From Leptolyngbyaceae cyanobacterium RM1_406_9 (GTDB lineage: Bacteria > Cyanobacteriota > Cyanobacteriia > Elainellales > Elainellaceae), in contig JAAUQZ010000011.1 of the NCBI GenBank assembly GCA_012033355.1, positions 1-42,103 on the forward strand: a stretch of DNA of 42,103 nucleotides, given 5' to 3'. The position numbers and the translations under genes were made by a program. This document shows positions 29,416 through 39,640 of the stretch, one piece after another. Under the pieces are notes generated by a model. The model did no database searches. It was not told the origin of the DNA and saw only the letters and a program-made list of their open reading frames with translations. Position 1 is the stretch's first letter. Every line of letters begins with the position of its first letter.

Positions 29416-29569
29416 GTGGAGCGAGCCACATTTTCGCAGATCTACAGCAAGTGTCGAGATGGCTCTAACCATCTTGACGCTTACTATACGGAGAAATGCG
29501 TAGATTTTGAAATGTTCAGGAATTTGGGGGCAAAAACCTGGATCTTCATTTATCTCTACCCGTGCAAAA

Positions 29570-29812
29570 ATGCTCTTAAACCTCGTTATCCCTTTCCAAA
29601 ATTGCCCTGATATCGACCTTGAATTTTGTGTACGCAATGCCCTAGCGACTGGAGAATTGTCTCCCGCTATCAGTGCTTATATTCAGCAAGTGAGGGGTAC
29701 GTCTAACCTGACGAGGCGCGATCGCACCCTCCTAGCGATTCTGCAAGATGCTGTTCAAGAAGGGTGTGTGCAGCCAATAGATCCTCAATCTTCAACTCAG
29801 TCAGTAGTTTAA
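29570..29812 (+). CDS. small hypothetical protein
   Basis: MLLNLVIPFQNCPDIDLEFCVRNALATGELSPAISAYIQQVRGTSNLTRRDRTLLAILQDAVQEGCVQPI; protein-like composition, internal Met start chosen. Confidence 0.5.
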   Translation: MLLNLVIPFQNCPDIDLEFCVRNALATGELSPAISAYIQQVRGTSNLTRRDRTLLAILQDAVQEGCVQPIDPQSSTQSVV

Positions 29813-29827
29813 GATTCTAAATTCTCT

Positions 29828-30481
29828 CTAATGCTTTACTTTCCACATACAGCTTGAGACTAGGTTTGTGGTGATATGAGCCGCAATGGGAATCAGCAAA
29901 TTTCCCGTTTCCAGAGCGCTGAGACCCAACACACCTCCAACAACCGCTGCCCAAATGACATAGGCCCATTGCTGTGAACCGCTGTAGTGTAGAACCCCAA
30001 AACAAACGCTAGAAATAAAGACTCCAAACGGATTCAGCCCAATCGCAGGTAACATCACCCCGCGAAACAGCAACTCTTCACTCAAACCAGGCAACAGTCC
30101 CAGCCAAATGAGGTCAAACCAGACCAGCGGTTTGAGTACTAGTTCTAAATAGTAGTCTGCACTTTTTCGATAGCCAGACCAAAGGCGATAAACAATCGCG
30201 CTAGCAACTGTGATTCCTAATCCTATCCCTACACCTATCAGCAAGGCGCTGATAGACAAATCTACGGCTAGAGGAGAGACAGAATCAAACAGCAGCCACA
30301 GTCGGGCGACAAGCAGCAAGATTACAGCCGTTACCGCCATTGCTACTAGAATTTGCACACGGCTAAGCGGCTCTAAGATTGGCTCTTGAGGAAGCTGGTC
30401 AGTCACAATAAATGAAAATTTCAGGAAGTTGAGTGCTGATAGGAATGAAGTTGGTGAGGAATGCCCTTCTATATCGAGCAA
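29828..30481 (-). CDS. CPBP family intramembrane metalloprotease
   Basis: GLSEELLFRGVMLPAI motif, FGVLHYSG, hydrophobic helices. Confidence 0.88.
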   Translation of the reverse strand: MLDIEGHSSPTSFLSALNFLKFSFIVTDQLPQEPILEPLSRVQILVAMAVTAVILLLVARLWLLFDSVSPLAVDLSISALLIGVGIGLGITVASAIVYRLWSGYRKSADYYLELVLKPLVWFDLIWLGLLPGLSEELLFRGVMLPAIGLNPFGVFISSVCFGVLHYSGSQQWAYVIWAAVVGGVLGLSALETGNLLIPIAAHITTNLVSSCMWKVKH

Positions 30482-30600
30482 AATCGCTCAACCCAACTAC
30501 TGAAGTTGCAGTACTCGCAAGATAGCGCAGAATCAGCTAGTTGTGGCTAAAGCTAAGGTGAATTCAATAGTGCCATTTAGTCAGAGGGAAGGCTACTCCC

Positions 30601-31662
30601 TCAAAATCGTGCCCGATAAATTGAATCTAGTTTAGGGTGCAGAGCAGCAGGACTGATTCCGGCTCGATGGGCTACCAGTACCCCTAGTGCCTCTAGATAA
30701 GAGTTAACCTGAAGGGCTGAGACTCGTAAAGCATCTGAATAGGATTGCATTCGAGTTTTGTTGTCATGAACCGCAATAATTTGAGCCGTCTGGCTAAGAC
30801 TGAGAACGGCGCTGCCGCCACAGGCACTTGACGGGATAATCAGTGCATCAACCTGATCTGCCCACAGGTCACTGGCTTGAGCCAAATATCCTATGCGCTG
30901 CACAAACTGTGGGGCACGACTCAGACCGACCAAAACGCAAGGCAGGAAGGTATAGCCTAATTCCTCAGCGGCTGAGCGTGGAGATAGCTCTGGGTCGAGC
31001 GGCAAAGGAGCAAGGGCGGGAGCATGGGCACAAGGAATTCGGAAGGTTCGCACAACTAAATGGCTGATAACTGCCTCAGCCCCTGCCAACGGATCAACGC
31101 CCTGACCGTGACGATAGGCTTGCAGCGCTTCACTCCCTGTGTCGTCAGGGAAACGGGCGACAATGGCGATCGCCTCTGCCCTCGCTTGCTTAATTAACTT
31201 TTCAGTTGCCCGCAGTAGACTATCAGGCTGCTGAATCGTTCCCCATGTTGCGCCAGAGGCAGCCTGACGCAGCTCTACCCCCAGCGGCGCATCCGTTACA
31301 GCATAATCGGTGAGGGATAGCCCTAACGTGGCTCTGGCAGCATCTGCAACCTGAAGGTGCCGCAGCCGCAGTTCAGGTTCAATTCCTTGATCTAAAACCA
31401 ACCCCACTCGGTTTTGATGGACGGGTCGGAGTCCCCAGTTGCCCGCTGCAAACTGATCTAGTCCGTATCCTTCTACATAGAGGACATTGGGCAACGACCA
31501 GTAGAGCTGTGCGCCATTGAGAACATTGGGGTGGGTGATGAGGCGATCGCTGATTTGGGCGATCGCCCGTGCGACTGGCAGCGCATCTCCCGCATATCCT
31601 CCAATCGAAGCCCCAATCCCCGTTGGAACGATTAAAACAGTCGTGTATAAACGCTGACTCAA
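30601..31662 (-). CDS. DUF3326 domain-containing protein
   Basis: TTVLIVPTGIGASIGGYAGDALPVARAIAQISDRLITHPNVLNGAQLYW. Confidence 0.88.
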   Translation of the reverse strand: MSQRLYTTVLIVPTGIGASIGGYAGDALPVARAIAQISDRLITHPNVLNGAQLYWSLPNVLYVEGYGLDQFAAGNWGLRPVHQNRVGLVLDQGIEPELRLRHLQVADAARATLGLSLTDYAVTDAPLGVELRQAASGATWGTIQQPDSLLRATEKLIKQARAEAIAIVARFPDDTGSEALQAYRHGQGVDPLAGAEAVISHLVVRTFRIPCAHAPALAPLPLDPELSPRSAAEELGYTFLPCVLVGLSRAPQFVQRIGYLAQASDLWADQVDALIIPSSACGGSAVLSLSQTAQIIAVHDNKTRMQSYSDALRVSALQVNSYLEALGVLVAHRAGISPAALHPKLDSIYRARF

Positions 31663-31666
31663 ACCA

Positions 31667-31894
31667 CTAGCCCTGTTGAGTCAGCGTTACGTCACCTGTA
31701 GTTACGTCACCTACAGTTACATCATCTGTAGTAACGACAGCTTCAACCCGTGCCTTCTGAGTTTCTACATCTACAGCCGTCACCGCCCAGCGCAGCGGCT
31801 CTCCCCGCTTTCGCAATTCAGCCTCAATAGCTTGATGCATTTCGAGGGGCGATTCTTCAAGCGCAACTTCAACGTTGATAAAGTGAGTCGTCAT
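31667..31894 (-). CDS. small conserved hypothetical protein with repetitive C-terminus
   Basis: MTTHFINVEVALEESPLEMHQAIEAELRKRGEPLRWAVTAVDVETQKARVEAVV; abuts the DUF3326 gene. Confidence 0.7.
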   Translation of the reverse strand: MTTHFINVEVALEESPLEMHQAIEAELRKRGEPLRWAVTAVDVETQKARVEAVVTTDDVTVGDVTTGDVTLTQQG

Positions 31895-32040
31895 AGCTGA
31901 CCAATTGAATCAAGAGATGGGTGAGTTAGCCGTGCCAATTATTGTCTAACGGTTACTCGCTGTCAAATAGCCCTTTGCAGTTAGACCAACTTTCTCTCAA
32001 ACGCTATTGAAACCATCAGTCATTGCAGCAGCTAGGGCAG

Positions 32041-32370
32041 CTATTTACGCTGTTGAAATTGCCCAAACTGGAGGTGATAAACAACCTCTTCCTTTTCCGT
32101 CTCGATTTTTAGATCAGAGCGAGGATAGGCTACGCATAGTAACACATAGCCCTGTTCTCGAATCTCAGGACTGATTCCCATGCCATCACTTTGGTCTACC
32201 GTTCCTTCCAAAATTTGGGCTGCACAGGTTGTACAAACTCCAGCACTGCAAGAATAGGGCAAATCCAGCCCTGAAGCTTGAGCAGACTCTAAAATAGCTT
32301 GATTCTCAGGCACTTTTAGGCTTGTAGTTGTGCCCTGATGATGAATTTCAACCGTATGTGTCTTAGTCAT
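32041..32370 (-). CDS. plant-type 2Fe-2S ferredoxin
   Basis: LDLPYSCSAGVCTTCAAQILEGTVDQSD...EQGYVLLCVAYPRSDLKIETEKEEVVY. Confidence 0.93.
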   Translation of the reverse strand: MTKTHTVEIHHQGTTTSLKVPENQAILESAQASGLDLPYSCSAGVCTTCAAQILEGTVDQSDGMGISPEIREQGYVLLCVAYPRSDLKIETEKEEVVYHLQFGQFQQRK

Positions 32371-32586
32371 GCTGTTTTCGTGCCTTTTCCTTTAGAAGTA
32401 GGCATTTTCTCGCACCTTAGCTCTCGCTTCACCAAAGCCCAAATACTGTGTAGGGAGGAATCCTAGCTGAGTTGGTTCGCTCGAATGGTAGAGGGAGTTG
32501 GACCTTTATTCTGCTTAAACTAATGATTAGATTATAAGCTTCAAATAACGCGGTTTGAATCCTGTGAGTCCAATTATCCTACCGTA

Positions 32587-32985
32587 ATGCTGCCCTACAA
32601 ACATTCCAAACTTCGTGTCCTTATTGCTGATGACCATGAACTCGTGCGTTTTAGCTTGAAGCTGGCGCTACAGAGACAGCCTCACATCGAGTTAGTCGGT
32701 CTGGCTAGCAATGGTCAAGAGGCGATTGAGATGGTACAACAGCACAGACCCAATGTGGTAATTTTGGACCTGCAGATGCCAATTATGGATGGCTTGAGTG
32801 CCTCTAACCACATTAAAAGTCTACATCCTAACGTCCAAATTCTTGCTTACTCGTCGGTCAAAGATCCACAGGTGGAGGTAATGATCCAAACTGCTAAAAT
32901 CGATGCCTTCTGTGAGAAAGCGGTGCCGATTCAGGAACTAGTCGATGTGGTAAATCAGTTGGGTGAACGAGCCGCTAATTGCTAA
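32587..32985 (+). CDS. stand-alone response regulator receiver
   Basis: RVLIADDHELVRFSLKLAL...NVVILDLQMPIMDGLSASNHIK...CEKAVPIQELVDVV; NarL-type receiver without an HTH. Confidence 0.88.
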   Translation: MLPYKHSKLRVLIADDHELVRFSLKLALQRQPHIELVGLASNGQEAIEMVQQHRPNVVILDLQMPIMDGLSASNHIKSLHPNVQILAYSSVKDPQVEVMIQTAKIDAFCEKAVPIQELVDVVNQLGERAANC

Positions 32986-32998
32986 TGAAATTTCAGGG

Positions 32999-33187
32999 CT
33001 AATTTAGCTCACTTTCAGGAAAAGTCCGCTTAAACTCATCAATCAGGTCATCTATCTCTTCAAGCGCCTGGTTAACATCAATTCTCAGGGTGCCCAAGTC
33101 AGGCTGTTCCAGCAGTCTTAGCAAAGATTCACGCTTACTTTCAATCAGCTTAATTCTCTCATGAATGGTTTGAGGGTCTAACATCAA
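32999..33187 (-). CDS. small conserved hypothetical protein
   Basis: MMLDPQTIHERIKLIESKRESLLRLLEQPDLGTLRIDVNQALEEIDDLIDEFKRTFPE; helical, protein-like. Confidence 0.6.
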   Translation of the reverse strand: MMLDPQTIHERIKLIESKRESLLRLLEQPDLGTLRIDVNQALEEIDDLIDEFKRTFPESELN

Positions 33188-33421
33188 TACTGTTCTCCGC
33201 TGATACGAGTCTTCAGAATTTGCATCCAGTGGTCATTGTAGCGGCCGATTCCTCAAAGTGAAATCTACTTGGAACAGAAATGGCTCGTCCGTTTACTCGT
33301 TATCCTCTTCTGCCACTTCAATTTAGCGGTATCAGGTTGCATTCATCCCGTCATTCAGAGACGATGAAGCAAATGCATGACAACTAACTGCTGAATTTAT
33401 ACAGGCTGCGAATTTACTAAT

Positions 33422-33985
33422 ATGCTGCGTCAAGTTTCTCTGGGAATGCTGGGTCTAATTGTCGGCGGTATTTTATCCGTCACCGGATTTGTGGCTTATT
33501 TTTCAGCAAATGCCACCTTGAATTTAGTTGGCTTTTTCTATGGTATTCCGATTTTGCTAGGCGGACTGGCACTCAAAGCCGCCGAGCTAAAGCCCGTGCC
33601 GCTTGTTACCTCTTCGCCGTCAGTTTTGACGCTGCGAGAACAGCAGGCTACTCCGACTCAAAACCAGATTCGTCAGGATGTTACTCGCTATCGCTATGGG
33701 CAAGAGGCGCATTTGGATAGCTCCTTAGAACATTTGGGACTCAGCCCGACGGATGAAGAGCGTCCCGTCCTCCAGCGTTTGCGAGAAGAAGACGTGGCAG
33801 GAGCTTATGCACTGATCTTGGAATTTGAATCGCCCTTGATTTCATTTGAAACCTGGCAGCAAAAGCAGGATAAAATTGAGCGTTTTTTTGGCCCTGGCTT
33901 GCGAATTGAGCTAGCCCAGCCAGAAGCGGAGCGGGTAGATGTGGCGCTGGTTGCCGCAACGGTCGAGCTTACAGATCAGGTTTGA
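33422..33985 (+). CDS. DUF2854 domain-containing protein
   Basis: MLRQVSLGMLGLIVGGILSVTGFVAYFSANATLNLVGFFYGIPILLGGLALKAAELKPVP. Confidence 0.88.
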   Translation: MLRQVSLGMLGLIVGGILSVTGFVAYFSANATLNLVGFFYGIPILLGGLALKAAELKPVPLVTSSPSVLTLREQQATPTQNQIRQDVTRYRYGQEAHLDSSLEHLGLSPTDEERPVLQRLREEDVAGAYALILEFESPLISFETWQQKQDKIERFFGPGLRIELAQPEAERVDVALVAATVELTDQV

Positions 33986-33986
33986 C

Positions 33987-34244
33987 CTACTTTTCTAGCC
34001 GCACGACATACCATTGAAGAAATTTATCTGGGCCAACATCTAGTTCGCAAGAGGTTTCCATCAGGTATTGAGCCTGTGCTTCTAGGGTGTCAAACCGCTG
34101 CAAGTCTCTGGGCAGATCGTCTTGCCGCTGTGATAAAACTCCTTTGAGCTTGTCGAGAAGCTCTGCTGGCGTAAAAAACTGTTCAGGCTGGTTGGTTTCC
34201 AGTACGACGTATGCATCTTCCTGATACATGATTGAGTCTGGCAT
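33987..34244 (-). CDS. chlororespiratory reduction protein 7 (CRR7) family
   Basis: MPDSIMYQEDAYVVLETNQPEQFFTPAELLDKLKGVLSQRQDDLPRDLQRF...ETSCELDVGPDKFLQWYVVRLEK; internal Met start. Confidence 0.82.
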   Translation of the reverse strand: MPDSIMYQEDAYVVLETNQPEQFFTPAELLDKLKGVLSQRQDDLPRDLQRFDTLEAQAQYLMETSCELDVGPDKFLQWYVVRLEK

Positions 34245-34301
34245 TTTGGCTTCAGTCCTCTTATGGGATGGGTGTTTTGCCGTTCCAGATCGAGTTGCTG
34301 T

Positions 34302-34325
34302 AGGGGCAAAGGGTTGTTTGCCCCT
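34302..34325. repeat. short GTAGGGGCA-type inverted repeat
   Basis: AGGGGCAAA gggttg TTTGCCCCT between pdhA stop and CRR7 start. Confidence 0.6.
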
Positions 34326-34369
34326 GACTGTCATTCGTTTCTTGATCTTGTTTAATTTACGATTAGTAC

Positions 34370-35401
34370 CTACTCATCTTCTGCAAAGACGTAGCGATAG
34401 AGGTCTTTGGGGTCGGGTTCTGGGCTATCTAGACCAAACTGCACTGCCTCTTCAACCGTTGCCTGAATGCGGCGATCAATTTGTTTTAGTTCGTCCTGGC
34501 TGACCAAATTTTGCTCGACCAGGTGTGCTGCAAGTTTTTTGATGGGGTCCCGTGAAAACCAGAATTCTTTCTCGGTCTTGGAGCGCAGTTCGTCTGGGTC
34601 TGCTAGGGAATGTCCGCGAAAACGGTAGGTGAGCGCTTCAATCAGCGTTGGGCCTTCGCCAGCACGGGCGCGAGCAACTGCCTCTTGAGCTACAGCCCGC
34701 ACTGCCAAAACATCCATGCCGTCTACTTCTACCCCATGCATTCCAAACACGCTGGCTTTTTTGTAGATTTCTGGCTGGGAGGTGGCTCGTTCGTGGGCCA
34801 TGCCGATCGCCCACTTGTTATTTTCCACCACGTATAAAATCGGTAGCTTCCACAGAGCCGCCATGTTCAGGCATTCAAAAAACTGTCCGTTATTGGCTGC
34901 CCCATCCCCAAAGAAGCAAGCTGTTACTTGATCAGCGGTGCGATCGCCCAGCGCTTCTTTTCTATACTTGGATTGAAAGGCTGCGCCCGTTGCCACTGGA
35001 ATCCCCTCGGCTACGAAAGCGTAGCCGCCTAGCAGGTTGTGTTCGGCGGAAAACAGGTGCATCGAACCGCCCCTGCCTTTGCTGCACCCTGTTGCCTTAC
35101 CAAATAGTTCAGCCATTACCTCACGGGGCGGAACTCCAGCGCTGAGAGCATGAACGTGATCTCGATAGGTGCTACAGACATAATCATCTGGGCGCATCGA
35201 CCTGATCACCCCCGAAGAGACGGCTTCCTGTCCGTTGTACAGGTGGACAAACCCAAACATCTTGCCGCGATAATACATCTCGGCGCACTTGTCTTCAAAG
35301 GTGCGCCCCAAAACCATATCTTCATATAGCCGTAGCCCTTCTTCACGGTTTACCGAGGTTGAAGCAGCCGAAATAACTGGTAATGTTCGTTCTTGAACCA
35401 T
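34370..35401 (-). CDS. pdhA: pyruvate dehydrogenase E1 component alpha subunit
   Basis: [81 protein letters not shown]. Confidence 0.95.
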   Translation of the reverse strand: MVQERTLPVISAASTSVNREEGLRLYEDMVLGRTFEDKCAEMYYRGKMFGFVHLYNGQEAVSSGVIRSMRPDDYVCSTYRDHVHALSAGVPPREVMAELFGKATGCSKGRGGSMHLFSAEHNLLGGYAFVAEGIPVATGAAFQSKYRKEALGDRTADQVTACFFGDGAANNGQFFECLNMAALWKLPILYVVENNKWAIGMAHERATSQPEIYKKASVFGMHGVEVDGMDVLAVRAVAQEAVARARAGEGPTLIEALTYRFRGHSLADPDELRSKTEKEFWFSRDPIKKLAAHLVEQNLVSQDELKQIDRRIQATVEEAVQFGLDSPEPDPKDLYRYVFAEDE

Positions 35402-35733
35402 TGGTTTACAGTATCCTCGCGGAATAGCGCATTAGTTCTTTATACCCCGACAGAGAGGGAATTTTAGAATGGGGGCATCGTTGGTTATTTGTCCTTTGCC
35501 ATTTGTGGAATGTGCAGCTTCTTAGCAATAAAGACCACTGACAACGGGCGAATGATCCAACTTGGTAAAACTTATGTTAAATTTAGCTGTTTTTTGACTA
35601 TGCTGAGGAGTAAATTTCTGCAAACGATGCCAGTTATGATAATGACGCTATCCTGATAGCTTGTAGTGGCGGCTGATGGCTTGAGTGCGATACCTTTATC
35701 TGATCGAGTTGCTTATTGCTGGGGAAGTGGACT

Positions 35734-38146
35734 GTGCGAATTCCGCTCGACTATTACCGAATATTAGGCTTACCAATTCAAGCCACTGCCGAACAATTGC
35801 AGCAGGCTCACCGCGATCGCGCCCTTCAGCTTCCTCGACGGGAATATTCAGAGGCGCGATCGCAGCCCGCAAGCAGCTTTTAGATGAGGCTTCACTGTCT
35901 TGTCTAATCTGGAGCAGCGGCAAGACTATGATGCCAGCTTTTTGGCAAAGTCGTATGACCTGGAAGCGGGTAGAGCCGATTCGACGGACGAAAATATCAG
36001 AGGAACGGCGATCGCCCCCGATTCTACTGCTGACCCCTACACTCCCAGCATCGAGATTCAAGACGGGCAACTGGTCGGCGCTCTGCTGATTTTGCTAGAG
36101 CTAGGCGAATATGAACTGGTGCTAAAGCTAGGCCGTCCTTACCTCACGAGCGGCAGCGTTCCCCTTAAAAATGGTCGGTTTGGCGAACCTGATATTGTTT
36201 TGGCAGACATTGTGCTAACCGTCGCTTTCGCCTGTTTAGAATTAGGGCGAGAACAGTGGCAGCAAGGGCAGTACGAAAACGCCGCAGAGTCACTCGAAAC
36301 GGGACAAGAACTTTTGTTGCGGGAAGGCATCTTTGCCAGTGTTCGCGGTGAGATGCAGTCTGATTTATTCAAGCTGCGCCCCTACCGCATTCTAGAATTG
36401 CTGGCTTTGCCAGAACATCACGAAACCGAGCGACGGCAAGGGCTAAAACTGCTGCGCGATATGCTGCAAGACCGGGGTGGCATCGACGGCACAGGCGATG
36501 ACCAGTCGGGGCTAAACATTGACGACTTTCTGAGATTTATCCAGCAGTTGCGCGGCTATCTCACCGTAGCCGAGCAGCAAACGCTATTTGAAGCCGAGGC
36601 TCGCCGCCCTTCCGCTGTTGCCACGTATCTGGCAGTCTACGCGCTGCTCGCAAGAGGATTTGCCCAGCGTCAGCCCGCTTTAATTCGTCGGGCCAAGCTA
36701 ATGCTGATTCGTCTGGGCACCCGGCAGGACGTGCATCTGGAGCAAGCAGTTTGTGCGCTGCTGCTGGGGCAAACCGAAGAAGCTAGCCGCGCCCTGGAAC
36801 TGAGCCAGGAATATGAGTCACTCGCCTTTATTCGCGAACATTCTCAAGGATCGCCTGACTTGCTGCCAGGATTGTGCCTCTATGGCGAACGCTGGCTGCA
36901 AAACGAGGTCTTCCCTCATTTTCGTGACCTGGCACGACAGCAGGCTTCGCTCAAGGACTACTTTGCCGACGAGCAGGTGCAGGCTTACCTGGAGGAATTG
37001 CCCAACGAGCCGGAAGCCGCTAACCAGTGGACCTCAGTAAAAACTGCCGCTGTGCCTTCCTATAGGCAAACCCCGGTAGGGCAGGGAGGTAGCATTTCAG
37101 ATATTCGGACGCGCACCGCCAGGCAGACGATAGGGCAGAGTGGCTTCTCAGCTAGTACCCCTGCGGCGACTGCGACTATTGACTCTCAGGCAGCCTATGC
37201 TGATTCAAGTGCAAATGGGGCAACAATGCCAATGGCAGAGCGGGTTTCTCAACTCTCGCCCAATGCAAGAAATGGAGCCGCTAGTGCTGATGGAGGAAGG
37301 GGAGGGCGACCTCTTGCAGGTGTCTCTGCGCGATCGCCTTCTCCCCCCTCTCATACCGCCGAACGGAATCGAGGACTAACCTCAAACGGACTTTCATCTA
37401 CTGAGGCAGACTCAACTGCGGCACGGCGAGGAAGTCATAGCCGCCGTCCTAAACTCGATCGCCTGCTGTTCATTGCTGCAATTGGGCTATTGAGCTTTGT
37501 TGTTCTGGGTTTTCTGGTGAGCCGAGTCTATGGCTTGCTGTTTAACAGAGGTCCTTCATTGCAGGGAGAGCATCTTCAGATCGAGGTTAGCCAGCCTCCA
37601 GTACCCATTCCAGAGGTAACGGCTGAAACGCAAACCCCGAATGACCCAGATGCACCGATGAGCGAAGAAGTTGCTCAGCAGGTGATTGAAACCTGGCTAT
37701 CTACAAAATCACTGGCGCGTGGCTCGAACCACGACATCGATCAGCTCAATCAGATTCTTACAGGAGAAGCGCTCTCTCAGCAGCAGTATTTTGCTGAGGA
37801 ACTGCGGCAAACCAACTCGTACTGGGAATATGAGCATCAGGTTATCTCCGTACAGTTGGATGGAGCAGTCCAGAATGGCTTTGAGAATGGAGTCGAGCGT
37901 GAAGCCGAAGATAGCTCTGCCTCTGATGCATCCACTGGCAGCGCCAACTCAACCGATCCGGCTTCACCCAGCAACTCTACTCGTGCAGATCAGGCTCAGA
38001 TTGTGGCAGAAGTGTCTGAGGTCGGCGAACTTTACCAAAACGGTCGGCTGAACTTGAGCCAGTCCTACGACAGCACGGTGCGGGTGCGCTATGAGGTGGT
38101 GCGTCAGCCAGAGGGATGGCGGATCGAAAGTATTGAGCAGCTTTGA
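35734..38146 (+). pseudogene. ftn2: Ftn2/ARC6-type (ZipN) cell-division protein, N-terminal J-domain interrupted by two -1 nt frameshifts
   Basis: GTG start: VRIPLDYYRILGLPIQATAEQLQQAHRDRALQLPRREYSEA | AIAARKQLLDEA | (F/Y)TVLSNLEQRQDYDASFLAKSYDLEA...; C-terminal TM and DUF4101-like domain. Track ORF 35900..38146 is the long part. Confidence 0.85.
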
Positions 38147-38203
38147 TTCTCAGGACATTTCTCAGTAAGCTACTCTGTAGCAGATTTCCTGTAGTTTTAC
38201 GGC

Positions 38204-39256
38204 ATGACAGACACCCTGTTTCAGGCTTACATTCCGCTGCTGTTTTGGACTGGGCTGGGGTTACTGTTGTTTCGCTTTTTGCCCGACTCGCTGCCCCGGC
38301 TGTTGGGACGGAGCCTCTATTGGGTGGGCATTCCCCTAGAAATTTTGGCTCTGGCACGACAAACCAATTTTGCCGATCGGGTTGGTTTAGCGCCCCTCGT
38401 GACGATCGCCACTTTGATCAGCGGATTGATTCTAGCCTGGGTTAGCCTTCAGATTGTCAGAAAAACTGCTCCAAACCCGCATCCGACCAGCGGCGAAACG
38501 GATACGACCGTGCAGCAGGCGATCGCCCCAAAAACCTCTCAAGAGATCGCTAACTCCCCCATTGTCGAACAGGCTGCTGTTAACTCTTGGGAAGCGCGAT
38601 CGCGTCGGGGCAGTTTCATTCTGTCATCAATGGTTGGCAACACAGGCTTTGTGGGGTTGGCGATCGCCCCTGCCTTTGTCTCAGAGGACTATTTAGGCTG
38701 GATTGTGTTTTACAGTGTCACCCATAACGTAGTCGGCACGTATGGAATAGGGGTGTTTCTAGCCAGTTACTTTGGGCGATCGGTGCATCAAATCAGTTGG
38801 CGCACCCTTGTACGAGATGTGTTGACCGTGCCATCGCTCTGGGCATTTGCGGTAGGATATTCAACTCGCACCGTTGAGTTACCGTCTGTTCTAGAATCTG
38901 GACTACATTCCTCTGTTTGGGTGGTGATTCCAACGGCGCTGCTGCTGATGGGAATGCGGCTGAGCCAGATTCAGGGGTGGAAAAGTTTGCAGCTAGCTCT
39001 GGTGCCAACCGTTCTCAAAGTCATCCTAATTCCAGGGCTAGTTGGATTAGTAGCTACCCTAACCGGACTGCCCGCCGAGGCAAGATTGCCCCTGGTGCTA
39101 ATGTCAGGAATGCCCACAGCCTTTGCAGGTCTAATCCTGGCGGAGGAATACGAACTCGATCGGGAACTGATTGCTAGCAGCATTATCTTAACCACGATTC
39201 TGTTGTTTGTAACAATTCCAGCCTGGCTAATTTTGTTTGGCGATCGCTCATTCTAG
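38204..39256 (+). CDS. AEC (auxin efflux carrier) family transporter
   Basis: About 10 hydrophobic segments; SMVGNTGFVGLAIAPAFVSEDYLGWIVFYSVTHNVVGTYGIG; SGMPTAFAGLILAEEYELD. Confidence 0.85.
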   Translation: MTDTLFQAYIPLLFWTGLGLLLFRFLPDSLPRLLGRSLYWVGIPLEILALARQTNFADRVGLAPLVTIATLISGLILAWVSLQIVRKTAPNPHPTSGETDTTVQQAIAPKTSQEIANSPIVEQAAVNSWEARSRRGSFILSSMVGNTGFVGLAIAPAFVSEDYLGWIVFYSVTHNVVGTYGIGVFLASYFGRSVHQISWRTLVRDVLTVPSLWAFAVGYSTRTVELPSVLESGLHSSVWVVIPTALLLMGMRLSQIQGWKSLQLALVPTVLKVILIPGLVGLVATLTGLPAEARLPLVLMSGMPTAFAGLILAEEYELDRELIASSIILTTILLFVTIPAWLILFGDRSF

Positions 39257-39359
39257 AACTGTTTCTACACAAAGTTGCATAGAACAAGGGACTTAAGCCC
39301 TCTGTTTCATCCTGTTGATTTATTGAAGAAATCGTAGCTCAAACGTAACGATCCATGAC

Positions 39360-39394
39360 GAAAGTTTATCGTGATCCCGTTCGGATAAACTTTC
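39360..39394. other. intergenic inverted repeat
   Basis: GAAAGTTTATC gtgatcccgttcg GATAAACTTTC, perfect 11-bp arms. Confidence 0.6.
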
Positions 39395-39640
39395 CTAACT
39401 AAGCGATTATGTCAGGTTATGGTTGGGTTAATCTGGGGGCATAGCAGGAGACAGAAACTCCACCCCCAGCCCACAGATCTATTTCACGCATCAGCGCTTC
39501 AGCTACCTTTTGCTGAGATTAAGCTTCTGTCTAGCTATTTAAATTGCAGTTAGGTTTGCTTTGCTTTAAAACAGGCAGTGGAGTAAATTCCTGCCTCGAT
39601 TTCTGTACCCATTTCTATTAACAACGGGAGTGAGCACCCT

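Noticed and set aside
34610-35145. Plus-strand ORFs opposite pdhA
   Set aside because: Shadow ORFs of a highly conserved gene.
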